Part shown: one piece after another, positions 1 through 6,773 of the stretch
Layout: each line of letters begins with the position of its first letter
How positions within the stretch are numbered: the stretch's first letter is position 1
From: Clostridium sp. UBA2485
Lineage (GTDB): Bacteria; Bacillota; Clostridia; Clostridiales; Clostridiaceae
Assembly (NCBI RefSeq): GCF_002341865.1
Contig: NZ_DDOV01000044.1
Location: 1-9,563, forward strand
Reading direction: 5' to 3'
Length of the DNA: 9,563 nucleotides
Notes under the pieces: generated by a model
The model's database searches: none
The model's input: the letters and a program-made list of their open reading frames with translations, nothing else
Told to the model about the DNA's origin: nothing
Made by a program: the position numbers and the translations under genes

Positions 1-7
1 AGAAGTA

Positions 8-44
8 TCAATAATTCTCAATAGTCAATCGTCAATTTTCAATT
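8..44. repeat. TCAAT heptad repeat
   Basis: TCAAT occurs at 8, 18, 25, 32 and 39. The last four copies are exactly 7 bp apart and end in a TTCAATTGAA palindrome (38-47). The array lies just past the stop codon of the FliK-like gene, on its downstream side. Similar short TCAATTG-type heptads are, as far as I recall, scattered between genes in clostridial genomes. I see no terminator-like U-tract here. Confidence 0.6.
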
Positions 45-53
45 GAATACTAG

Positions 54-1694
54 TTATACCCTTACATTAATTATACTTAAATCATTATCATCAAAAAATT
101 CCCTACAATTTGATAATGTAAATTTTTCTATTTTTTCTTTAATGTTAACATTAAAAACATATGAATTACAACTTAAATCTTCAATAAGCTTATATCTATA
201 AACCTCTAATACATCCATAAAAGCCTTTTGTGAATGAATATCTATATTTATATAGTCGTTATTTACATTAATAAAAGCGTCTACTACTTCCATATTTAAC
301 GTTCTTATACTTGTAGCAATTTTAATATTTCGAGAATCTATCTTTTTGCCCTTACCTCTTTCATCTTTAATTACAAGCTTACAGTCGTAATCTTGCTCTT
401 TAATATTCATAGGTACATTTAAATAATAGTAATCATTGCTTAAAGTGTTGAAAACTTTAAAATCATGCATTTTACTTTCAATAAGTTGCATTACCTTGTT
501 GAATGTAGATGGACTATCTTCATTAGTCTTTATAAGTTGCATAATTCCATCTTTCATCATAGATACTTTTTCTTTTATTTCACTTTTAACTATATCAGAA
601 GTAGCAACTTTAAATTTTAAGTCTATATCCTTTTCAATAACTTTATTTTCTTTTATATCTTTAGTAACTTTATCATCTATAATCTTACCTTCTTTTGAAG
701 TAATGATTTCCTTTTCTATCACTTCATTACTATTAATATTTTTTTCTTCGTTTTTAACTAAAAGATTTTTCTCATCAATAACAACTTTATTATTAATTTC
801 TTTATCTGATATCTCTTGGCCTTGTAAAGCAATGTCTTTTACAGTATTATCAAAACTCTCATTTTTTATTACCTTGTTCTCCGCATCTAATGTTGTTAAT
901 GGTTTATCTGCAATAGTTTTCTCCTTAGAAATTTTATTATCTACAGTCATATCTTTATTCTCAATATTTAATGCTTCTAATACTTCTTGAATATTTTTAA
1001 CTACTACTGAGTCTTCTTTATTAATATTATTGAAACTTTTTATATTTTCTTCTGTAATTGGTATGTTCTCTTCCTTCATCATTAGTAATGAGTTTAAATC
1101 TAAAGTCTTTAGAGAAGAGAAAAAGTTCTTTAAAGTATTTTTAACCATAACTCCCTTTTCACTATTAGGTTCTATATTTTTTGCTGTTAAATACTTTTCT
1201 ATAAAATTATCTTCTTCTCCAGGTGTTATATTTATTTTATTAGTAAAGTCAACTATAGTTTTAACCTCATCAAAGTTTTCTTGAGTTAATGGAATATTAA
1301 ATTTGAGCATTTCCTTTAATATATACTCATCGCCTTTTGAAATTTTTAATCCTAAGTTTTTTATTACTTCTTCTAATATGCTTTTGCTCTCTAAAGGTAT
1401 TAAGGCTTCTAGAGGTTTACTATCCCCACCTAATACTAAAGTTAATTTTCCTTCACTAAAATCATCTACTACAAATTTTAATAAATAATTTTCTAACAGG
1501 GTATCTTCAATAAAACCATCTATTTTAGCAGGAAATTGTCTTCCATCCAAAAGTCTTATTACAATTTCACCACTTTCTTTATTGATATTTAATATCCTTG
1601 CACTAAAGCTATCTCCCTTTCTGAAAGTAGTTTTATTAAAATCTTGCTGAGTAGCCTGATTTTGAACCATGTTGATTTTCCAAATACCAGACAT
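54..1694 (-). CDS. FliK-like (flagellar hook-length control/YlqG-type) protein, tentative
   Basis: The 546-residue product has no signal peptide or membrane segment. Residues about 25-90 look like a small beta-rich domain. Residues about 220-380 are a low-complexity, highly charged K/E/N/I/D stretch, probably disordered. Residues about 405-525 look folded, with alternating strands and a helix resembling the FliK C-terminal hook domain. This architecture (ordered N-terminus, long linker, compact C-terminus) is that of FliK and of B. subtilis YlqG, which lies next to an FlhB-like gene. Here the next gene in that direction is off the window. The ATG at 1694 is supported by AAGGAGAG (1700-1707); a second Met at codon 9 has no comparable site. 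It follows the YlxP gene by 81 bp. The flagellar link is inference from shape; the alternative is a clostridial protein of unknown function. Confidence 0.5.
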   Translation of the reverse strand: MSGIWKINMVQNQATQQDFNKTTFRKGDSFSARILNINKESGEIVIRLLDGRQFPAKIDGFIEDTLLENYLLKFVVDDFSEGKLTLVLGGDSKPLEALIPLESKSILEEVIKNLGLKISKGDEYILKEMLKFNIPLTQENFDEVKTIVDFTNKINITPGEEDNFIEKYLTAKNIEPNSEKGVMVKNTLKNFFSSLKTLDLNSLLMMKEENIPITEENIKSFNNINKEDSVVVKNIQEVLEALNIENKDMTVDNKISKEKTIADKPLTTLDAENKVIKNESFDNTVKDIALQGQEISDKEINNKVVIDEKNLLVKNEEKNINSNEVIEKEIITSKEGKIIDDKVTKDIKENKVIEKDIDLKFKVATSDIVKSEIKEKVSMMKDGIMQLIKTNEDSPSTFNKVMQLIESKMHDFKVFNTLSNDYYYLNVPMNIKEQDYDCKLVIKDERGKGKKIDSRNIKIATSIRTLNMEVVDAFINVNNDYINIDIHSQKAFMDVLEVYRYKLIEDLSCNSYVFNVNIKEKIEKFTLSNCREFFDDNDLSIINVRV

Positions 1695-1730
1695 AATATC
1701 TCTCCTTAAAGGTATCTATATTTACTTTAA

Positions 1731-1757
1731 TTATCGTAAAGAATTTATATTTATTGA
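1731..1757 (-). promoter_or_regulatory. Possible sigma-D (flagellar) type promoter
   Basis: On the minus strand, TCAA (1754-1757) is followed by 15 nt and then TACGATAA (1731-1738). The B. subtilis sigma-D consensus is TAAA, 15 nt, GCCGATAA, so the match is 3/4 and 6/8 with exact spacing. It sits about 35 bp upstream of the FliK-like start codon. The sequence is AT-rich and the match imperfect, so this is a weak call. Confidence 0.25.
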
Positions 1758-1775
1758 TAACATAAAGGAAAGCTT

Positions 1776-2057
1776 TTATAATATTTCTGTTTCTATACCC
1801 TCAATATTAGCCTCACAATTTTTTTCTATATAATCTATAACCTTTTGTAATACACTGTCACCATGGTTGCTACTACTGCTTACTGCTGCAATTCCAACTA
1901 CTATAGTTTGATGTATATCTTGATTTTCTACCTCTGCAATAGACACATTAAACTTATGTTTTACCTTATCTATTATACTTTTAACAATCATCCGTTTTTC
2001 CTTTAATGAGTGTACCCAAGGTGCACTTAATTTTATTTTCGCTATAGCTATAATCAT
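1776..2057 (-). CDS. ylxP: YlxP family (DUF503) protein
   Basis: The 93-residue product begins with an MIIAIAKIKL strand and continues with the LKEKR segment and the SIAEVENQDIHQ region that are typical of the small ferredoxin-fold DUF503/YlxP family. Its length is normal for the family. In B. subtilis ylxP lies between infB and rbfA and is linked to ribosome function; the exact role is not settled. Here it stands apart from those genes, between the FMN-binding lipoprotein and the FliK-like gene. The ATG at 2057 is preceded by AGGAGA (2065-2070) at a 7-nt spacing. The FMN-binding gene upstream ends in a terminator, so this gene needs its own promoter. Confidence 0.85.
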   Translation of the reverse strand: MIIAIAKIKLSAPWVHSLKEKRMIVKSIIDKVKHKFNVSIAEVENQDIHQTIVVGIAAVSSSSNHGDSVLQKVIDYIEKNCEANIEGIETEIL

Positions 2058-2113
2058 AATAACATCTCCTATAAATAGATTTTGTTAATTCATTTAAAAT
2101 AGCATTTAAAGAT

Positions 2114-2141
2114 AAAATAAATATTTTCTTTAAAATGTCTA
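2114..2141 (-). promoter_or_regulatory. Possible promoter of ylxP
   Basis: TAGACA (2136-2141, 5/6 to the -35 consensus) is followed after 16 bp by TATTTT (2114-2119, 4/6 to the -10 consensus). It is the best pair seen between the upstream terminator and the ylxP start. The region is nearly all A/T, so the call is weak. Confidence 0.3.
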
Positions 2142-2194
2142 AATATATTATTTATGTTCTAATAATTACTATTCCTTTTTCTATTATAATATAT

Positions 2195-2229
2195 AAAAAA
2201 GGCCTCCTAATTTTCATCAGTAAGACCTT
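2195..2229 (-). terminator. Intrinsic terminator after the FMN-binding lipoprotein gene
   Basis: Read on the minus strand, AAGGTCTT pairs with GGAGGCCTT (8 bp including G-U pairs). After a small internal loop, TGAT pairs with ATTA around a GAAA tetraloop, and a run of T residues follows. It lies 17 bp past the stop codon and separates the flavin genes from ylxP. Confidence 0.75.
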
Positions 2230-2245
2230 GTCCAATTCTTTTTAT

Positions 2246-2593
2246 TTATTTTGCTTGCTCTAAAGCTTTATTTACAGCTTCTACAACTCCATTACTTGAT
2301 CCTGTTGCTCCTGAAATTGCTTCTATTTTCTCAGTCGTTTGTTTTTCTTTAATTGTTTTGATTGTCTCTTCTATAGCTTTATCTCCAAGACCTTCAGTTT
2401 CTTTTTGCTCAACAACTTTAATATCTTCTATTTTTCCATCCTTAACTTCTACAGATACCTTTATATCACCTTTAAATCCTTTTCCAACACCTTCATGGAT
2501 TCCGTCTTTGTAAGCCGCTTCTTTACTTCCACATCCTACTAATATCCCCATTGTTAATATTGATGATAATAATACGCTTACTACTTTTTTCAT
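2246..2593 (-). CDS. FMN-binding domain lipoprotein (extracytosolic electron carrier)
   Basis: The 115-residue product has a lipoprotein signal peptide: KK, a hydrophobic stretch at 4-17, and lipobox LVGC with Cys21. Residues about 28-112 form a single FMN_bind domain of the RnfG/NqrC/PplA type. The ISGAT motif at 93-97 contains Thr97, the expected site where ApbE attaches FMN covalently. The acidic residue ahead of it is Glu91 rather than the commoner Asp. Proteins of this kind shuttle electrons on the outer face of the membrane. The gene follows the fumarate-reductase-like flavoprotein by 294 bp on the same strand, so the likely role is to pass electrons to that enzyme. No apbE gene is in the window. 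The ATG is supported by AAGGAGG at a spacing of about 8 nt. Family call is firm; partner assignment is inference. Confidence 0.88.
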   Translation of the reverse strand: MKKVVSVLLSSILTMGILVGCGSKEAAYKDGIHEGVGKGFKGDIKVSVEVKDGKIEDIKVVEQKETEGLGDKAIEETIKTIKEKQTTEKIEAISGATGSSNGVVEAVNKALEQAK

Positions 2594-2684
2594 TCTAAAT
2601 TCCTCCTTAGTGATATTAAATTTTCAATGCAAATAATTACTAATATCACATAATAAAATTATTCTTTGATAATTTCTCTCAATA

Positions 2685-2715
2685 AATATACCATAATTTT
2701 TCTACATTGTATACA
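2685..2715 (-). promoter_or_regulatory. Possible activator-dependent promoter of the FMN-binding gene
   Basis: On the minus strand, TGGTATATT (2685-2693) is an extended -10 box. No good -35 box lies 17 bp upstream. That position is instead occupied by the palindrome TGTATACA (2708-2715), which recurs upstream of the sensor kinase gene. The rest of the 294-bp gap (2594-2887) is plain A/T-rich sequence with no terminator that I can support, so read-through from the flavoprotein gene also remains possible. Confidence 0.35.
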
Positions 2716-2887
2716 GTTTGTTTTTAACTCATTTTACTCATAGTTTCCCACAATGTTCCATTATAAAATTAATACACATCTAAAATAATTGTTACTTAAT
2801 TTAATATTTAAATTTACAATTTATATTTATAAATACTTCTAATATAAAAATCAAACTTATAAAGAATTTATTTTACTAGCAATAGTA

Positions 2888-4303
2888 TTATTTTAAATTT
2901 TTTGCTGCAGTTTGTCCTGCTCTTCTTCCATAAACTATTATATCTGCTAGTGCATTTCCGCCAAGTCTATTTCCACCATGAATTCCTCCAGTAACCTCTC
3001 CTGCTGCATAGAATCCTGGTATAACTTGTCCATCTTCACCAATTACTTCTCCATCGGTATTAATTTTAACTCCACCCATAGTATGATGAACTGCTGGTGT
3101 AACTTCAATTGCATAAAATTTTGGACTTTCTAAACTTACTGCCATATCAGTTCTTTGGAATTCTGTATCATTGTTAGATTTTTGAGCTTTATTGTATGTT
3201 TCAACTGTTGTAGTTAAATTAGCTTTATCTATATCTAATTTTTCAGCTAATTCTTCTATAGAGTTTCCCTCAGTAACTAAATCCATACTAAAATATTCTT
3301 CTATAGATTTTAATCCCTTTCTCAATTCTTCATCAAAAAATAAGTAACCAACCTTGTCTTTTTGATCTAATATAGCTTTTGAAACAACATCTCTAGTTAA
3401 TAATTCATTGATAAATCTTTTACCATCTTTGTTTACAAGTATTGCACCATTACCTCTTACTGCTTCAGTAATCATAATACCTTTTCCTGGAACTACCGTT
3501 GGGTGAGTTTGTATTTCACTCATATCTACAAAAGCAGCCCCTACTTTTTTAGCTAATACAATTCCATCTCCAGTAGCCCCCGGGTGATTTGTTGTATCAA
3601 ATCCTTCTAACTCAGCTTTATTTTCTACAACCATTTCCTTATTAGCTGAAAATCCTCCAGCAGTTAATATAACACTTTTAGTATTTATTGTGTATTCTTT
3701 ACCTTCTTTATTTGTAGCTTTAACAGCTGAAATTTTTCCTTCTTTATCTTTAACTATTTCCACAGCTTCATTCATCGTTCTAATATCAATCTTCTTATCT
3801 TCTGAAACCTTTTTTAATGTTGAAATTATATTAGGTCCCACCGCTGATCCCCCTGTTGGCCTATGGATTCTTCTAACAGAGGCTCCTCCTGCGGCTCCAA
3901 CATCTGATAAATCAGCACCTAAACTTTCTAACCATTCAACAGTATCTTTTGCTTCTTCAGTTAATACTTTAACTAATTCTTCATTATTCTTATTATATCC
4001 ACCTTTCATAGTATCTTTAAAGAATAATTCAGCACTATCTTCAATTCCAGTTTTTTCTTGAGCTTTTGTTCCAGCAGCATTCAATCCACCTGTTGCACGA
4101 GTTGTATTTCCTCCAACCATAGGCATCTTTTCTAAAACAACAATTTTAGCTCCACTTTCCTGTGCCTCAACAGCTGCTGCAAGACCTGCCCCACCTGCCC
4201 CTATAATAACAATATCTGCACTTTCCGTTTTACTTCCACAACCAACTAATAACGGAATAGTAATTATAGCTGTCATTGCTAAGGCTAATATCTTCTTTTT
4301 CAT
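2888..4303 (-). CDS. Surface-anchored fumarate reductase-type flavoprotein (flavocytochrome c family, no haem domain)
   Basis: The 471-residue product is a lipoprotein (KKK, hydrophobic 5-19, lipobox LVGC with Cys22). The FAD dinucleotide fold follows at about 29-60 with GAGGAG at 35-40. His267, Thr279, Glu280, Arg283, Arg304, His406 and Arg446 match Shewanella Fcc3 His365, Thr377, Glu378, Arg381, Arg402, His504 and Arg544 at a constant offset of 98. This gives a full substrate site and proton pathway, with Arg304 as the proton donor. Fumarate is therefore the best-supported substrate; urocanate or another enoate is possible. There is no CxxCH haem motif and no FMN_bind domain, so electrons must come from a partner, plausibly the downstream FMN lipoprotein. 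SD is AGGGGG (4311-4316). Its own promoter with a Rex-like site lies upstream, after the two-component genes. Confidence 0.9.
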   Translation of the reverse strand: MKKKILALAMTAIITIPLLVGCGSKTESADIVIIGAGGAGLAAAVEAQESGAKIVVLEKMPMVGGNTTRATGGLNAAGTKAQEKTGIEDSAELFFKDTMKGGYNKNNEELVKVLTEEAKDTVEWLESLGADLSDVGAAGGASVRRIHRPTGGSAVGPNIISTLKKVSEDKKIDIRTMNEAVEIVKDKEGKISAVKATNKEGKEYTINTKSVILTAGGFSANKEMVVENKAELEGFDTTNHPGATGDGIVLAKKVGAAFVDMSEIQTHPTVVPGKGIMITEAVRGNGAILVNKDGKRFINELLTRDVVSKAILDQKDKVGYLFFDEELRKGLKSIEEYFSMDLVTEGNSIEELAEKLDIDKANLTTTVETYNKAQKSNNDTEFQRTDMAVSLESPKFYAIEVTPAVHHTMGGVKINTDGEVIGEDGQVIPGFYAAGEVTGGIHGGNRLGGNALADIIVYGRRAGQTAAKNLK

Positions 4304-4338
4304 TTTTCTTCCCCCTAACAGAAATTATCTATGGCTAG

Positions 4339-4367
4339 AGTATATTTGTTAAATAATAAACAATCAA
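4339..4367 (-). promoter_or_regulatory. Sigma-A promoter of the flavoprotein gene
   Basis: TTGATT (4362-4367) is followed after exactly 17 bp by TATACT (4339-4344). Transcription would start near 4332, giving a leader of about 28 nt. It lies in the 77-bp gap after the response regulator gene, so the flavoprotein can be expressed apart from its regulators. Confidence 0.7.
4346..4363. promoter_or_regulatory. Rex (NADH/NAD+ repressor) operator candidate
   Basis: The plus strand reads TTGTTAAATAATAAACAA. The Rex consensus is TTGTTAA, 4 nt, TTAACAA, and the site matches 13 of 14 defined positions, keeping the G and C of both half-sites. It fills the spacer between the -35 and -10 boxes of the flavoprotein promoter, where a bound repressor would block RNA polymerase. 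An additional AACAA (minus strand) lies 8 nt upstream of the first half-site. Confidence 0.65.
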
Positions 4368-4380
4368 TATTTTGTTCTTA

Positions 4381-5097
4381 TTATTTATTTTGTTCTTTTT
4401 GGTCTAGAATCTTATATACATGACAAGGCCTACCTATTTTCCCATATTCTAATTCAATATAAAGCCTACCTTCTTTTAACATATATTCAAGATACCTTCT
4501 AACTGTAACCCTTGCCATACCTATATTTTCAGAAAGTTCTTCTGCTGTAAAGCAACAGTGTGCATCATCGTTAATATAATTCCAAATCTGATTATATGTG
4601 TGAATATTCAGTCCTTTTGCCAACTCTATTTCTCTCTCATTCTCAGACATATTTTTATAATTATCTTCATTATTTAGAACATATTGATCAATAGTTTTTT
4701 GTTCTATAGAAATTAGTTTATTAAAGGTTTCTATACGTTTTTTATAATTATATAATGCCTCTTTAAATCTATCAAAAGTAAAAGGCTTTATTAAATAATC
4801 TATTGCTCCATATCTAAAAGCTTCTTGCACAGCTTCAGAGGTTCTATCAGCAGTAATCAATATTACATCGCAGCAAATCCCTTCATTTCTTATCCATCTA
4901 ATAAAATCTAATCCATTCTCATTTGGAAGAAATATATCTAAAAGCACTAACTGTGGATTTTTACTTTCTATAATTCTTTTTGCTTCTTCTAAATTTCCTA
5001 TTGCTCCACACAGTTTAAATCCCTTTAATTTATTTAAAAACATTGAATTTATTTCTCTTACCATTGGATCATCCTCTACAATTAAAACATTAATCAT
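4381..5097 (-). CDS. CitB/DcuR/MalR-family response regulator
   Basis: The 238-residue product has a receiver domain at 1-120 with the acidic pair Asp9-Asp10, the phosphorylation site Asp54, Thr82 and Lys104 followed by Pro-Phe. A linker leads to a C-terminal winged HTH at about 183-208, followed by the GRP-H-Y segment common in CitB-family regulators. The family activates citrate and C4-dicarboxylate genes when phosphorylated by its kinase. The start codon follows the kinase stop by 15 bp and its SD, GAGGAGG (5107-5113), overlaps that stop codon, so the pair is co-transcribed and probably translationally coupled. Likely targets are the flavin genes downstream. All phospho-relay residues are present. 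Confidence 0.92.
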   Translation of the reverse strand: MINVLIVEDDPMVREINSMFLNKLKGFKLCGAIGNLEEAKRIIESKNPQLVLLDIFLPNENGLDFIRWIRNEGICCDVILITADRTSEAVQEAFRYGAIDYLIKPFTFDRFKEALYNYKKRIETFNKLISIEQKTIDQYVLNNEDNYKNMSENEREIELAKGLNIHTYNQIWNYINDDAHCCFTAEELSENIGMARVTVRRYLEYMLKEGRLYIELEYGKIGRPCHVYKILDQKEQNK

Positions 5098-5112
5098 TTT
5101 AAATATCCTCCT

Positions 5113-6669
5113 CTATTTTGGAATTGTTACATACCAAGTGGTCTTTTCATCAGTAGTAAAGTATATATTACCCTCTATCTCTTTTATTATTTTCAATATA
5201 TTATAAAGTCCATGTCCTCTATCACCAAGTTTTGTTGTAAAGCCCTGATTAAATATTCTATCTTCTATATCTTTTGATATCTTATCTCCATTATTACTTA
5301 TTTTTATTTGAATCTCCTGGTCATAATCCATTATAAATACTGTTATTTTAGCATTTTCTTTTCCTATAACTGCATCAATGGAATTTTCAATTAAATTTCC
5401 TAATATAATTGCAAACTCATCTATTGTTATGACTTTAGGAATTTCCCTCAGTTCACAGTTGCTATCAATCTGAAAATCTATCCTTGCTTCAGATGCTTTA
5501 TTATATTTTGCTAATATTAATCCGGCTATAACAGGTTCTCTAATTTTGTTATTTAATAAATCTAAAATATGCGTTCTCGCTTGTGCAGTATTATGTATAA
5601 ACTCTAAAGCTTTTTTATATTCTCCTAGTTGAATAAGCCCTGAAATTGCATGGAGCTTATTCATAAATTCATGATTTTGTGCTCTTAAAGACCACATAAG
5701 TCTTTTAATTCCTGTAAGCTCTTCAGCCATAAGCTTAACCTTTGTAAAATCTTGAAAAGTCACAATAGAACCTATGATATTACTTTCATTATCAGTGATA
5801 GGATAATAATTACTAATAACTGTTTTTCCTAAAGGAAGTTTTTCTTCTACATTTGTAATAGGTACTCCATTTTTTAACACTATTTTTAATTTATTAAAAT
5901 GCTCAATTTCTTTTAAAGTTCTTCCTACATATTTTTCCTCAGCTAAAAATTCTCTAGCATTTTTATTTACTACTGTTATTATTCCTTCTTTATTTGAAGC
6001 TATTATTCCCTCATTCATACTTTCTAAAATTGCTTCTCTTTCGCTAAGTACCCAAGCTATTTCATCAGGCTCAAGTCCGAAAATAGACTTTTTAATGTTA
6101 TGAGAAATTATAATAGCTCCTACAATTCCTATTATAAGACCTATAATTACATAGGGAAGAAAATTTATCATTAAATCTGTGTATTCGTCATTAAAACTCC
6201 CTAAGAATAATCCTACACAAACAGCACCAACTTGTTTTCCATCTCTATATATAGGTGTAAAAGCCTTAATAGATTTATCTATATCTTCAATTGTGTCTGT
6301 AGTAATATAACTTCGTCCTTTTGATAATACAATATTTTCTCCCTCATTAATAAAAGCTTCCCCTAAGCTTTCTGTAAGATAATGAGAATATGCAATACCT
6401 TTCATGTCCATCACTACAATAAATTGACCTCTTGTTTTAAGTCTCAAGGCTTCTATTCTAGGCTGTATTTTATAAATTCCTTTTTCCATTCCTACATTAT
6501 CTATAACTACTTCCATAGCTGCAACAGAGGTAGCCATATTCATAACAGCCTTACCTTTTTCTTCTTTTAATATCATCTTGGAATAATTCATAAAAAAATA
6601 AGTTACAATAATTAAGGTAAAACATATTATACTAGTTACTAAAATTATCATTTTATTTTGAAGTTTCAT
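5113..6669 (-). CDS. DcuS/CitA/MalK-family sensor histidine kinase
   Basis: I place the start at ATG 6669 (518 aa). An in-frame GTG at 6678 lies inside the SD AAAGGTGG (6676-6683), which is 6 nt from this ATG. The layout is TM1 at about 6-27, an extracytoplasmic PAS sensor at about 30-168, TM2 at about 171-190, a cytosolic PAS at about 205-315, a DHp helix with the NHEF-x-NKLH motif (His333), and a HATPase domain with Asn425/Asn429 and the G2 loop GDRGHG (482-487). This is the usual length and order for the family. In the sensor pocket His96, Phe106 and Phe137 match DcuS His110, Phe120 and Phe149, but DcuS Arg107 and Arg147 are replaced by Ala93 and Lys135. The ligand is therefore uncertain. 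It should phosphorylate the adjacent regulator. Confidence 0.92.
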   Translation of the reverse strand: MKLQNKMIILVTSIICFTLIIVTYFFMNYSKMILKEEKGKAVMNMATSVAAMEVVIDNVGMEKGIYKIQPRIEALRLKTRGQFIVVMDMKGIAYSHYLTESLGEAFINEGENIVLSKGRSYITTDTIEDIDKSIKAFTPIYRDGKQVGAVCVGLFLGSFNDEYTDLMINFLPYVIIGLIIGIVGAIIISHNIKKSIFGLEPDEIAWVLSEREAILESMNEGIIASNKEGIITVVNKNAREFLAEEKYVGRTLKEIEHFNKLKIVLKNGVPITNVEEKLPLGKTVISNYYPITDNESNIIGSIVTFQDFTKVKLMAEELTGIKRLMWSLRAQNHEFMNKLHAISGLIQLGEYKKALEFIHNTAQARTHILDLLNNKIREPVIAGLILAKYNKASEARIDFQIDSNCELREIPKVITIDEFAIILGNLIENSIDAVIGKENAKITVFIMDYDQEIQIKISNNGDKISKDIEDRIFNQGFTTKLGDRGHGLYNILKIIKEIEGNIYFTTDEKTTWYVTIPK

Positions 6670-6720
6670 TAAAACCACCTTTATTTAAAATACTTGTATA
6701 CATATATTTTTAAAAATACC

Positions 6721-6726
6721 ATTATA
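6721..6726 (-). promoter_or_regulatory. Probable -10 box for the kinase-regulator operon
   Basis: A perfect TATAAT lies just past the tyrS terminator and about 52 bp ahead of the kinase start codon. No convincing -35 box is seen, because that position falls in the U-tract and stem of the tyrS terminator. A 14-bp palindrome, TATTTTTAAAAATA (6705-6718), covers the expected start site, and TGTATACA (6695-6702) follows it. Confidence 0.38.
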
Positions 6727-6736
6727 ATACATAAAC

Positions 6737-6769
6737 AAAAGAAAAACTGCTAACATTGTTAGCAGTTTT
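6737..6769 (-). terminator. Intrinsic terminator of tyrS
   Basis: A perfect 12-bp stem (6743-6754 with 6758-6769) closes a 3-nt loop; on the minus strand it runs into TTTTTCTTTT. It begins 5 bp past the tyrS stop codon. It separates tyrS from the sensor kinase gene. Confidence 0.88.
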
Positions 6770-6773
6770 CTTT

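Noticed and set aside
436..1488. Several plus-strand open frames opposite the FliK-like gene
   Set aside because: They are serine/isoleucine/phenylalanine-rich mirror frames of a lysine/asparagine-rich gene, and I see no supporting ribosome binding sites or promoters.
2082..2099. Second Rex-like site upstream of ylxP
   Set aside because: One half-site is perfect (TTGTTAA), but the other reads TTTAAAA and lacks the C. At 12/14 in nearly pure A/T sequence this is likely chance.
3690..4061. Plus-strand open frame opposite the flavoprotein gene
   Set aside because: It is a mirror frame of a well-supported gene, and its translation has no recognisable domain.
6670..6678. GTG start three codons upstream of the sensor kinase ATG
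   Set aside because: The GTG is part of the ribosome binding site AAAGGTGG that serves the ATG at 6669.
6737..6769. Terminator acting in both directions
   Set aside because: The hairpin is symmetrical and T-rich on both sides, but no plus-strand gene ends there.
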